Below are positions 8,770-16,619 of a stretch of 44,424 nucleotides of DNA, one piece after another; position 1 is the stretch's first letter, and every line of letters begins with the position of its first letter. This DNA comes from Planctomycetia bacterium (GTDB lineage Bacteria > Planctomycetota > Phycisphaerae > Phycisphaerales > SM1A02), in contig SXOD01000015.1 in the NCBI GenBank assembly GCA_005776885.1, forward strand, positions 1 to 44,424, written 5' to 3'. Position numbers and translations under genes: made by a program. The notes beneath the pieces are model-generated. The model saw only the letters and a program-made list of their open reading frames with translations. It did not search any database and was not told the DNA's origin.

Positions 8770-9555
8770 ATGAAGACAGCCCTCATCAGCGACGTTCATG
8801 CCAACCTGGCCGCCCTCCAGGCGGTGTTGGCACACATCGACGCGCAGGGGGTGGACCGGATCCTGAGCCTGGGGGACGTGGTGGGGTACGGCCCAGATCC
8901 AGCCGAGTGCGTGGACCTGGTGGCCCAGCGCTGCGAGTGGAGCCTGCTTGGCAACCACGACTACGCCGTGCTCTACGAACCCACGAACTTCAACGCAGCG
9001 GCTGAGCGGGCTGCGTTCTGGACACGCGACCAGCTGGAACCGAACGAGCGTTGGGATGCCGAGACCGTGAAGCGGCGGTGGGAGTTCCTCGGGCGGATGC
9101 GCGTGCGGGTGGTGGAAGGCGACTTCCTCGCGGTCCACGGCTCGCCCCGCAAGCCCGTCAACGAGTACCTCTTCCCCGATGACGTCGTGCAGTCGCCCTC
9201 CAAGCTGGCAAGCGTCTTCAGCCGGATCGACCGCGCCTGCACGGTCGGCCACACGCACGTCCCCGGCGTCTTCACCGACGACCCGGAGTTCTTCTACCTG
9301 GACGACCTGGATGACAACACCTTCTCGATTTCCGGGACCGAGAAGGTGATCATCAACCCAGGTTCGGTGGGCCAGCCCCGCGACCAGGACCCGCGCGCCT
9401 CCTACGCCATCGTCGAGCACGAGCCCAGCAAGGCCGTGGGGGCGAAGGTCGTGTTCCATCGAGTCGAGTACCCGATCGAGGAGACGGTCGAGAAGATCCG
9501 CGCCATCGAAGAACTGCCTGACTGGCTGGGCGAGCGCCTGCTGCAAGGCCGATGA
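8770..9555 (+). CDS. Calcineurin-like metallophosphoesterase
   Basis: The 261-residue protein carries the complete metal-binding motif series of the calcineurin-like fold: LISDVHANLAAL, LSLGDVVGYGPDP, LLGNHDYAVL, LAVHGSPRKP and VGHTHVPGV, then IINPGSVGQPRD, typical of the YfcE/MJ0936-like phosphodiesterase subgroup. It should hydrolyse phosphate mono- or diesters with a two-metal centre in the cytoplasm; the natural substrate cannot be read from sequence. The ATG at 8770 begins directly at the first motif (MKTALISDVH). The nearest -10-like hexamer is TAGGAT at 8718-8723, giving a leader of about 40 nt. Confidence 0.92.
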   Translation: MKTALISDVHANLAALQAVLAHIDAQGVDRILSLGDVVGYGPDPAECVDLVAQRCEWSLLGNHDYAVLYEPTNFNAAAERAAFWTRDQLEPNERWDAETVKRRWEFLGRMRVRVVEGDFLAVHGSPRKPVNEYLFPDDVVQSPSKLASVFSRIDRACTVGHTHVPGVFTDDPEFFYLDDLDDNTFSISGTEKVIINPGSVGQPRDQDPRASYAIVEHEPSKAVGAKVVFHRVEYPIEETVEKIRAIEELPDWLGERLLQGR

Positions 9556-9592
9556 TCGACAGCCTTCCCCGTCCACCCGTTCCCACACTGCC

Positions 9593-11806
9593 ATGAGCCG
9601 CAAGCCAAGCATCGCCCGCGTTGTCGTTCCAGTCGTCGTCTCCCTGATCGCGATCGGAATCGTGTTTGCGATGATGCAGGGCAAGAAGCCGGGCGGCCAG
9701 CAGCCCGATGACGCGATGCCCTCCGCCGTGGATCAATCGACCGCTGCGGCGATCGAGCAGGAGCAGGCCGCGACCGAGGGCGCGGCCACCGACATCCCGG
9801 CCACGGCCGAGGCCCCGGCCATCAACCTGTCGCGCAGGCTCTCGGCACGCGCTCCTGGGGCAACGGGCCCGGGCACCACACCGGCCCCGCGCACCTCGCT
9901 CGGTTCGCTTGACCCCGTCCACTCGCGCATGCGCGTCGACTTCTCGGCGGGCGGCGCGGGCATCGACCAGATCGTCTTCAGCGAGTATTGGAACACGGCC
10001 GAGGAATCTCGCGCCGCGGCGGCCCACGCCAGGGACCCGTCGAAGCCGCTTCCGCCCGACAGTGCCCGTTACGCGCTTCGCCCCGAAGGCATGTTGCCGC
10101 CGGCGGCGGGGGCAACGGACCCGCGGCCGATGTTGGTGCCGCTCATGGCGGTCCACAGCATCGAGATTGACGGCGTTGCCGTGTCGCTGTTCGGGGACGT
10201 CTGGGCGGAGACCGCGCCGGGCACCTTCGTCACCGAGGTGGTGGAGGAAGCGGCGGATGGCTCGATGGTGGCCGTCGTGCGAGTCACCCGGACCTTCGCG
10301 TTTGCGGGTGAGGGATTTGACCTCCTGGCCGCGCACCGGGTCGACAACCTGACGGTGGCTCCGATTCAGGCACAGCTCTGGATGTACGGCCCGGGCGACC
10401 TCGCGCTCGAGGCCAACGGGCTGCTTGATGTTCGTCGCTTCCAGTTTGGCTACCTGCTCCCCAAGGATCGCGACCCGGCGCAGATGACGGTGGTGTCGCA
10501 CGACGGGATGATCGCTCGGTCAAGCGTGGCCTCGATGGTGGAGGAATCCGGGTCGGCCATCGTGTGGCCCATGGCTGAGCGGTCAGGGGAGTCGCTCTCC
10601 TGGTTTGGTTCCACGAATCGATACTTCGCGCTGGCCATCCACGCGCCATTCAGCGAGGGGGCAGGGGCCGGCGTTCCTGGAGCCTCCAGCAAGAGCCTCG
10701 CGGGCTCAGTCAAGACCGTGTACGCGCAGCAGGGTGTCGGCGCGTCGCCGGCGATGTTCAGCGTCCTGTCGATGTGGCCGCAGGCCGTGGCGGCAGGCGA
10801 GTCGGCATCGATCGACTTCGCCACCTACGCGGGCCCGCTCTCGCGGCAGGTCCTCATCGAGGATGAGCCTTACTCGACCCTGGGGATGGTGGGGCTCATC
10901 GTCTACCAGATGAGCGGCTGCTGCACCTTCTGCACGTTTGCCTGGCTGGCCAATGGGCTGGTGATCTTCCTCGCCGCGCTCCACGACCACGTCTTCTTCG
11001 ACTGGGGACTGGCGATCATCGCGTTGGTGGTTGTGGTTCGCCTGGCACTGCACCCGCTCACGCGCAAGAGCCAGATCCAGATGCAGAAGGTGGGTCGGGT
11101 GATGGGCGCGCTCAAGCCCGAGCTGGAGGAACTGCAGAAGCGATACAAGGATGAGCCCAAGCGCATGCAGCAAGAGCAGATGCGCCTCTACTCCGAGTAC
11201 GGCGTGAACCCGCTCGGCTGCCTTGGCGGCTTCCTCCCGATGTTCCTGCAGATGCCGATCTGGATCGCCCTCTATGCCGTCCTGTACCTGGCGTTCGAAC
11301 TGCGGCAGGAGCCGGCGTTCTTCGGCATTTTCCAGCAGTTGGGGGGGTGGCTCTTCCTGGGAGACCTTTCCGCCCCGGACAACTTCATCGCATTCGGGCG
11401 GTCCTTCGACCTGTGGGCCTTCACGCTGCAGGGAATCAACGTCGTGCCGCTCCTCATGGGCGCCGTCTTCTTCATCCAGCAGAAGTACATGCAGCCGCCG
11501 TCGATGACCACGCTGACGCCCGAGCAGGAGCAGCAGCAGAAGATGATGAAGTGGATGACCGTCATCCTCTTCCCGGTCATGCTCTACAAGGCGCCCTCGG
11601 GCCTGACGCTCTACATCATGACCAGCACGCTGATCGGGATCTGGGAGAGCAAGCGTGTGCGCGCCGAAGTGGCCAAGATGGACCTCTCGCCCAAGAAGCG
11701 TGGCGCCGTCAAGTCCAAGGATGAGGTTGGCCGTCGATACGCCGATGCGCTTGACCGCCTGCAGGACCGGAACAAGGACAAGAAGACGTTCAAGGACCGC
11801 GACTGA
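9593..11806 (+). CDS. yidC: Membrane protein insertase YidC
   Basis: YidC inserts and folds inner-membrane proteins, alone or with SecYEG. The 737-residue protein has an N-terminal membrane anchor (about residues 8-27), a ~30-residue Ala/Pro/Thr-rich linker, a large periplasmic beta domain (about 95-430) and the conserved Oxa1-like core of five helices. The core includes the groove arginine in VVVVRLALHPLTRKSQIQM, the cytoplasmic coiled-coil hairpin LKPELEELQKRYKDEPKRMQQEQ, and GVNPLGCLGGFLPMFLQMPIW. The C-terminus is Lys/Arg-rich (KDKKTFKDRD), as in other diderm YidC proteins. It is followed two bases later by mnmE, the common yidC-mnmE gene order. Confidence 0.96.
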   Translation: MSRKPSIARVVVPVVVSLIAIGIVFAMMQGKKPGGQQPDDAMPSAVDQSTAAAIEQEQAATEGAATDIPATAEAPAINLSRRLSARAPGATGPGTTPAPRTSLGSLDPVHSRMRVDFSAGGAGIDQIVFSEYWNTAEESRAAAAHARDPSKPLPPDSARYALRPEGMLPPAAGATDPRPMLVPLMAVHSIEIDGVAVSLFGDVWAETAPGTFVTEVVEEAADGSMVAVVRVTRTFAFAGEGFDLLAAHRVDNLTVAPIQAQLWMYGPGDLALEANGLLDVRRFQFGYLLPKDRDPAQMTVVSHDGMIARSSVASMVEESGSAIVWPMAERSGESLSWFGSTNRYFALAIHAPFSEGAGAGVPGASSKSLAGSVKTVYAQQGVGASPAMFSVLSMWPQAVAAGESASIDFATYAGPLSRQVLIEDEPYSTLGMVGLIVYQMSGCCTFCTFAWLANGLVIFLAALHDHVFFDWGLAIIALVVVVRLALHPLTRKSQIQMQKVGRVMGALKPELEELQKRYKDEPKRMQQEQMRLYSEYGVNPLGCLGGFLPMFLQMPIWIALYAVLYLAFELRQEPAFFGIFQQLGGWLFLGDLSAPDNFIAFGRSFDLWAFTLQGINVVPLLMGAVFFIQQKYMQPPSMTTLTPEQEQQQKMMKWMTVILFPVMLYKAPSGLTLYIMTSTLIGIWESKRVRAEVAKMDLSPKKRGAVKSKDEVGRRYADALDRLQDRNKDKKTFKDRD

Positions 11807-11808
11807 CC

Positions 11809-13158
11809 GTGCTGCGCGTCGCGGAGACGATCGCCGCGATCTCCAGTGACACGTCCGGCCGTCGATGCATCGTCCGCGCCAGCGGGCGCGATGCCTTCGC
11901 GGTCGCAGGCCGGCTGGCTGGTGACCCATGGCCAGGCGTTCGCGGCGTGCGGGCCGTGCTGGTCCACCTTCCCGTTGGCTCGATGCGCACGCTCGCCATC
12001 ACGATGGCGGGGCCGCATTCCGCGACGGGCGAAGACATCGTGGAGTGGCTCGTGCCAGGCGGCGTCGGCGGCGCGATGCTGGAGGCGGTGTGTGCCGCGG
12101 GCGCCCGTCCAGCCGAGCCGGGCGAATTCTCGATGCGCGCCTTCCTCAATGGCAAGGTGTCGCTCAACGAGGCCGAGGGAGTCGCCGCATCCATCGCGGC
12201 CGTCGATGCCGATGGGCTGCAGGCGGCGCGACACCTGCGGGAGGGTCGAATCGGCGCCACGTGCGACCGGCTGCAGCGGGAGATCCTCTCGGCGCTGGCC
12301 CTGGTGGAGGCTGGCATCGACTTCACCGAAGAGGAGGACGTCGTGCCGATCGAGGCACCGGCACTGCGCTCGCGATGCGAGGCGTGGGAGCAGGCCATCG
12401 AACGGCTGTCGGACGGCGCCGCGGTGACGGAGGCATCGTCGGGCCTCCCCCGCGTGGTGCTCTGGGGCCCCGTCAACGCGGGCAAGAGCACGTTGTTCAA
12501 CGCACTGCTCGGTCGCGCCCGTGCCGTGGCCAGCGGGGAGTCGGGCACGACGCGCGATGCCTTGGTCGAGCGGCTGAGGCTCAGGTCGCCTGCCGGTGCC
12601 GTGGTGGAGTGCGAGTTGGTCGATGTGCCAGGCCTCCCCGCCGATGGTGACCCATTCGCGGACGCGGCGCGGGACGTGATGGCTCGTGAGGTGGCCGCCG
12701 CGGCGCTGGTGCTGTCGTGTGCACGGGCGGGCGATGTCGGCAGGTCCTTCGGCAGGCCGCTGCAGGCCGATCGCACCATGCCCGTGGCCACGTGCGCCGA
12801 CCTCGGGTGTCCACTGGTCGCCGGGCCAGGGGCGGCTGGCCCGCTCCTGGTCTCCGCCCACCGGGGGGATGGGATGGAGGCACTGCGGCATGCGATCGTC
12901 CAGTCCCTCGCCGAATGGGCGGGAGCACATGCGGGCGCCATGTCGCTGGCTCGACATCGTCACGCGCTGGCGGGCACGGTGGGATCGCTGCGCGACGCCA
13001 TCGTGCTCTTGCGTGTTGAAGGGCGCGCCATCCACGGCACGGAGCTGGTCGCCGAGGCACTTCGATCGTCCGTCCGGCACCTTGGCGATGTCAGCGGCCA
13101 CTTCACGAGCGACGACGTGCTGGGGGAGATCTTCGCAAGCTTCTGCGTGGGCAAGTGA
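11809..13158 (+). CDS. mnmE: tRNA modification GTPase MnmE (divergent G domain)
   Basis: MnmE works with MnmG to install the cmnm5 group on wobble uridine 34 of certain tRNAs. The 449 residues show the N-terminal tetrahydrofolate-binding domain (TIAAISSDTSGRR, EPGEFSMRAFLNGKVSLNEAEGV), a helical domain, an inserted G domain and the C-terminal Cys motif FCVGK. In the G domain G1 (GPVNAGKS, 220-227), G2 (SGTTRD, 245-250) and G5 (SAHRGDG, 349-355) are good. G3 is DVPG instead of DTAG, the catalytic-Glu loop is shortened and altered, and the NKxD guanine-specificity motif reads TCAD (328-331). GTP hydrolysis or base selectivity may therefore be changed. The start is GTG, two bases after the yidC stop. 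Confidence 0.92.
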   Translation: MLRVAETIAAISSDTSGRRCIVRASGRDAFAVAGRLAGDPWPGVRGVRAVLVHLPVGSMRTLAITMAGPHSATGEDIVEWLVPGGVGGAMLEAVCAAGARPAEPGEFSMRAFLNGKVSLNEAEGVAASIAAVDADGLQAARHLREGRIGATCDRLQREILSALALVEAGIDFTEEEDVVPIEAPALRSRCEAWEQAIERLSDGAAVTEASSGLPRVVLWGPVNAGKSTLFNALLGRARAVASGESGTTRDALVERLRLRSPAGAVVECELVDVPGLPADGDPFADAARDVMAREVAAAALVLSCARAGDVGRSFGRPLQADRTMPVATCADLGCPLVAGPGAAGPLLVSAHRGDGMEALRHAIVQSLAEWAGAHAGAMSLARHRHALAGTVGSLRDAIVLLRVEGRAIHGTELVAEALRSSVRHLGDVSGHFTSDDVLGEIFASFCVGK

Positions 13159-13189
13159 TCGACCAGGCGGCTCGCCGTGCCCGATCGGC

Positions 13190-13195
13190 TACCGT
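13190..13195 (+). promoter_or_regulatory. -10-like hexamer TACCGT, 7 nt before thioesterase ATG
   Basis: TACCGT is followed by CCCGGCG and the ATG at 13203. This supports the internal ATG over the GTG at 13155, which overlaps the mnmE stop. Confidence 0.45.
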
Positions 13196-13202
13196 CCCGG
13201 CG

Positions 13203-13619
13203 ATGACGATCGGCGAGATCCAGTTCAGGGTTCGATACTCCGAGTGCGACCCCATGGGCGTGGTCCACCACGCCACGTACCCGATCTGGCTGGAGATGGG
13301 ACGGACGGAACTGCTGCGGGCGACCGGGACCACGTATCGAGAAATGGAGGTGGCGGGCCACTTCCTCGTGGTGGCCAAGCTCGAGCTTCGCTATCGACGC
13401 CCGGCCAGGTACGACGACGTGCTCACGCTGCGCACGCACGTGCTGGAGGTGGGGGCGGTCAAGATCCTCCACGAATACGAGATCCGTCGCGGGACCGAGA
13501 TCATCCTGGTGGCGACGTCCACGTTGGGATGTGTCGATCGGGAGGGCCGAGCATGCCCGATGCCAGCAACGCTGCGGGACGCCATCGCCACCACGGAAGG
13601 AATGGCCCCCGGGGCGTAG
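13203..13619 (+). CDS. Acyl-CoA thioesterase, YbgC/4HBT hotdog family
   Basis: The 138-residue hotdog-fold protein shows the YbgC/4-hydroxybenzoyl-CoA thioesterase active-site helix (YSECDPMGVVHHATYPIWLEMGR, with the Asp of the CDxxGVVHH-type motif), followed by the strand VVAKLELRYRRPARYDDVLTLRT. It should hydrolyse short acyl-CoA or aromatic acyl-CoA thioesters in the cytoplasm. The ATG at 13203 matches the usual family N-terminus and has a TACCGT hexamer seven bases upstream. A GTG at 13155, overlapping the mnmE stop as GTGA, would add 16 residues of poor quality. Twelve bases separate it from the convergent dciA-like gene. Confidence 0.9.
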   Translation: MTIGEIQFRVRYSECDPMGVVHHATYPIWLEMGRTELLRATGTTYREMEVAGHFLVVAKLELRYRRPARYDDVLTLRTHVLEVGAVKILHEYEIRRGTEIILVATSTLGCVDREGRACPMPATLRDAIATTEGMAPGA

Positions 13620-13631
13620 CCACGATGTGCC

Positions 13632-13997
13632 TCAAGAGGCGGAGTCGATGGGCGCGCTGACGCACCGGACCCGCTGGAACGCGGTCCCCAGGAGCTGCTT
13701 CAGGCGGCCTTCGAGGCCGCCGCGCAGGGCTCGATCCAGTTCAAATCGGGCGGGCGAGCCCTCGACCGCGACGGTCAGGACGCCGCGCGAGTAGCCATCG
13801 ACCCGGCACGCGCCGCGCAGCGACTCCGGCACGCAGAGTTCCCAGGCTTCCAGGACGCCACCGACTCGCTTGTGGTCGCGCTTGACCTGCGCACCGATGC
13901 GCTTCCATTCGTCGGTGAGCGTCTCGGGTCCACGGCCAGTCCGGTTGCCACGCCACCGCTGCAGTTGCTGCAACTGGTGGAGGGCGGCGTCAGGCAT
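13632..13997 (-). CDS. dciA: DUF721/DciA-family protein (predicted DnaB helicase loader)
   Basis: The 121-residue protein fits the DUF721/DciA family: a short helical start, then a compact KH-like domain with W..VGGVLEAWELCVPESL, the GYSRGVLTVAVEGSPARFELD strand pair and a helix with LEGRLKQLLG. DciA proteins are thought to help load the replicative helicase in bacteria without DnaC. I prefer the ATG at 13997 because TACGAT lies seven bases upstream; an ATG at 14024 would add nine residues and interlock with the ABC gene's ATG. Family assignment rests on pattern recognition only. Confidence 0.7.
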   Translation of the reverse strand: MPDAALHQLQQLQRWRGNRTGRGPETLTDEWKRIGAQVKRDHKRVGGVLEAWELCVPESLRGACRVDGYSRGVLTVAVEGSPARFELDRALRGGLEGRLKQLLGTAFQRVRCVSAPIDSAS

Positions 13998-14004
13998 GGG
14001 GGGG

Positions 14005-14014
14005 ATCGTATCCT
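14005..14014. promoter_or_regulatory. Symmetric bidirectional -10 element ATCGTATCCT
   Basis: The plus strand reads TATCCT (14009-14014), eight bases before the ABC ATPase ATG at 14023. The minus strand reads TACGAT (14005-14010), seven bases before the dciA ATG at 13997. Nine of ten bases are identical to the tmk element at 4095-4104. Confidence 0.55.
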
Positions 14015-14022
14015 GCGGGTCC

Positions 14023-15132
14023 ATGGTTCCGATCACGCTCGAGGCGCTCAGCAAGTCGTATGGGTCGACCTCCGTGGTCAGGGAGGTGTCGCTGCGCATC
14101 GAGCCGGGAGAGCTCTTCTTCCTTCTCGGCGGATCGGGCTGCGGCAAGACAACAATCCTCCGGATGATTGCCGGATTCATCCCGCCGTCCGCCGGGCGCA
14201 TCCTCTTCGACGGCAAGGACGTGACGTCCGATCCCCCGGAGCGGCGTCGCTGCGGGATGGTGTTCCAGAGCTCTGCGCTCTGGCCGCACATGACGGTCCG
14301 CGACAATGTCGCCTTCGGGCTGGAGGTGGCCAAGGTCAGCGCCGCCGACCGCGAACGACGGGTGGGCGAGGCCTTGGAGCTGGTCCAGATGGCGCCATAC
14401 GCGGCCCGGAAGCCGCACGAACTTTCCGGTGGGCAGCAGCAGCGGGTGGCGTTGGCTCGTGCCGTGGCCTTCGGCCCCCGCATTCTGCTCCTGGATGAAC
14501 CCCTGTCCAACCTGGATGCCAAGCTCCGCGTGGAGATGCGCACGGAGATCGTCCGGGTCTGTCGACACACCGGCATGACGGCGGTCTACGTCACGCACGA
14601 CCAGGAAGAAGCGCTTTCGATGGCCGACCGGATGGCGGTCATGCACGACGGCCGCATGGAGCAGGTGGGACCGCCGAGGGAGGTCTACTCCCACCCACAG
14701 ACCGCGTTCATCGCCACCTTCCTCGGCGAGACCAACCTGATCCCGGCGACGGTGCAGGGCACGTCGGGGACGGGGTTCCTGGCCTCGACGCCGATCGGTG
14801 ACATCCGCATCCCCGACAGCAAGCGCATCGGGCAGGCCACGCTCAGCATCCGGCCCGAGTCGTTGCAGTTTGTCTCGGCGGCGATACCGCCGGGCATCCA
14901 TGAGCTCGCCAAGGGGCGACTCCTGCGCACGATGAACCTCGGCGCCTCCGCCCGGCACACCGTGAATTGCGGTGGGGCCGTCCTGACGGTGCTGGAGCAC
15001 AATCCTCGGTGGCACCACGCCATCGGCGACGTCGTCCGGCTGGCGATCGACCCATCGCAGGTCGCGCTGCTGTTTGGGGAGGCGACCTTGGCCGCGAATA
15101 CGCCCGCGGACCTGGCGCACGTTTCAGGCTGA
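14023..15132 (+). CDS. ABC transporter ATP-binding protein, PotA/MalK-like with TOBE domain
   Basis: The 369-residue protein has a complete nucleotide-binding domain: Walker A LGGSGCGKTT (about 35-44), Q-loop MVFQSSALWPHMTV, signature LSGGQQQR, Walker B ILLLDEPLSNLDAK and the switch-histidine region VYVTHDQEEAL. A C-terminal TOBE region follows from about residue 240 (IRPESLQF...). This is the plan of importers for polyamines, iron, sulfate or sugars. No permease or binding protein is adjacent, so its partner is elsewhere. The ATG at 14023 has TATCCT eight bases upstream in a divergent promoter shared with the dciA-like gene. The 3' end overlaps the MFS gene by nine bases. Confidence 0.93.
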   Translation: MVPITLEALSKSYGSTSVVREVSLRIEPGELFFLLGGSGCGKTTILRMIAGFIPPSAGRILFDGKDVTSDPPERRRCGMVFQSSALWPHMTVRDNVAFGLEVAKVSAADRERRVGEALELVQMAPYAARKPHELSGGQQQRVALARAVAFGPRILLLDEPLSNLDAKLRVEMRTEIVRVCRHTGMTAVYVTHDQEEALSMADRMAVMHDGRMEQVGPPREVYSHPQTAFIATFLGETNLIPATVQGTSGTGFLASTPIGDIRIPDSKRIGQATLSIRPESLQFVSAAIPPGIHELAKGRLLRTMNLGASARHTVNCGGAVLTVLEHNPRWHHAIGDVVRLAIDPSQVALLFGEATLAANTPADLAHVSG

Positions 15133-16575
15133 GGCCTGGCTCGATGTCGCGCCGTCCCGGCTGGGCAATCCCAGCGCCAACCACACCACGATGAGCGCGG
15201 CCAGCGCCTGCGTCCCGAAGGTGAGGGAGATGGCGTGGCCGACCGCGAGGGTCTGGTCGCCGTCGCGCAGACGGTCCATCATGCCTGCCGCCCCGGCATC
15301 ACCTGGTTGGAGGATCGAACTCCAGAGATGCACGCTGGCAATGACCGTCGTGATCCCGAACGCGCTCCCGAATTGCCGTCCCGTCTGCAGGAGGCCGGAC
15401 ACCTCCGCGCGCTTGTCCGCCGGCGCGCGCGCCATGCCGTCGGTGTTGGATGGGTTGAGGATGAACGGGATGCCGCAGCCGATGAGTCCCATCCCGATGG
15501 CGATGATCGTGTAGTCCACGATCCACATGCCCGCAGACTCGACCAAGAGCCCAACCAGGACGGTCATGGCGCCACCCAGCACCGGAGCCCGACCGCCCCA
15601 TCGGTCGTAGGCGCGACCCGCGAAGTGGATGACGATCACGTTGGGCGCCACCAGCGGCAATGCGGCCAGGCCACTGTCGAGGGGCGACATGCCCATCACG
15701 ACCTGGAGGTAGATCGGGCCAAATATTCCTTGTCCCACCAGCGCGAGCTGGGCGAAGGCAATGAGCAGTGCGTCGCGAAGGAGGACGCGGTCATGGAAGA
15801 CGGTGAGCGCCAGCAACGGGCGAGGGCTCCGGTACTGCCACCAGAGGAAGGCGAGGAACGCCACGGCGCCGCCCACCATGAGTGGTGCGCTCCAGATCGC
15901 GGACCCGAAGTCGTCACCAAGTTCCTGCAGCCCGATGCCAAGCGCCGAGAGGCTGAAGACCAGGAGCACCGGCGCGAAGGGATGGAACGCGCGTGGGTGC
16001 CCGGGGTCGTTGCGAAGCCCGATGCCAAAGGTCATCGCGATCGCGGCGAGGGCGATCAACGCGTTGGGGAGGAAGATCCAACGCCAGCCGGCCCACTCGG
16101 TGATGGCGCCGCCAAGGACGGGCCCACCAGCGAGGAAGAGGAGCGGAATCCCGATGTAGACGGCCATCACCCGGCCCAGGCGCTCGCGCGGGAACGACGA
16201 GACCACCATCGCCGTTGCCGCCGGCTGCATGAGCGCCACGCACACCGCCTGCATGACTCGCCAGGAAATGATGGTCGCCGGGCCTTCCGAGAGACCGCAC
16301 ATCACGCTTGCGACGCCAAAGCCAAGCAGTCCCGTGCGGAAGGCAAGCACATGGCCGATGCGATCTCCGGTACGACCACCCAGCGCCATGAGGGCGGCCA
16401 TCGCCAGCAAGTAGGAACTCACGATCCAGCCGCGCTCCGACGTGGTGAGGCCGAGGTCCTGCTGGATCGATGGCAGCGCCACGCCAACGACGGTGGAGTC
16501 CAGCATCACCATCGACAAACTGCCCGTGGCGGCGACCAGCACCAGCCAGGGGGAGACGCGGGGTGCGCTTGACAT
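15124..16575 (-). CDS. MFS transporter, DHA2 (EmrB/QacA) family
   Basis: The 483-residue membrane protein has 13-14 hydrophobic segments and the family motifs: motif D1-like MLDSTVVGVALPSIQQDLG in helix 1, motif A LGGRTGDRIGHV between helices 2 and 3, motif B-like ISWRVMQAVCVALMQPAA and motif C-like GIPLLFLAGGPVLGGAI. Such proteins export drugs or small metabolites by proton antiport; the substrate is not inferable. TAGACT lies nine bases before the ATG. The gene is divergent from the GH29 fucosidase with 44 bases between the starts. Confidence 0.93.
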   Translation of the reverse strand: MSSAPRVSPWLVLVAATGSLSMVMLDSTVVGVALPSIQQDLGLTTSERGWIVSSYLLAMAALMALGGRTGDRIGHVLAFRTGLLGFGVASVMCGLSEGPATIISWRVMQAVCVALMQPAATAMVVSSFPRERLGRVMAVYIGIPLLFLAGGPVLGGAITEWAGWRWIFLPNALIALAAIAMTFGIGLRNDPGHPRAFHPFAPVLLVFSLSALGIGLQELGDDFGSAIWSAPLMVGGAVAFLAFLWWQYRSPRPLLALTVFHDRVLLRDALLIAFAQLALVGQGIFGPIYLQVVMGMSPLDSGLAALPLVAPNVIVIHFAGRAYDRWGGRAPVLGGAMTVLVGLLVESAGMWIVDYTIIAIGMGLIGCGIPFILNPSNTDGMARAPADKRAEVSGLLQTGRQFGSAFGITTVIASVHLWSSILQPGDAGAAGMMDRLRDGDQTLAVGHAISLTFGTQALAALIVVWLALGLPSRDGATSSQASA

Positions 16576-16584
16576 CGGGTGATG

Positions 16585-16612
16585 AGTCTAAGGACTGGGC
16601 CTTCCCTAGTAT
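16585..16612. promoter_or_regulatory. Divergent leaderless promoters of MFS and GH29 genes
   Basis: The minus strand reads TAGACT (16585-16590), nine bases before the MFS ATG. The plus strand reads TAGTAT (16607-16612), seven bases before the fucosidase ATG at 16620. The two hexamers are separate here, 16 bases apart. Confidence 0.5.
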
Positions 16613-16619
16613 CTGTCGC

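Noticed and set aside
10706-11929. 407-codon minus-strand open frame
   Set aside because: Antisense to yidC; composition is that of a mirror frame.
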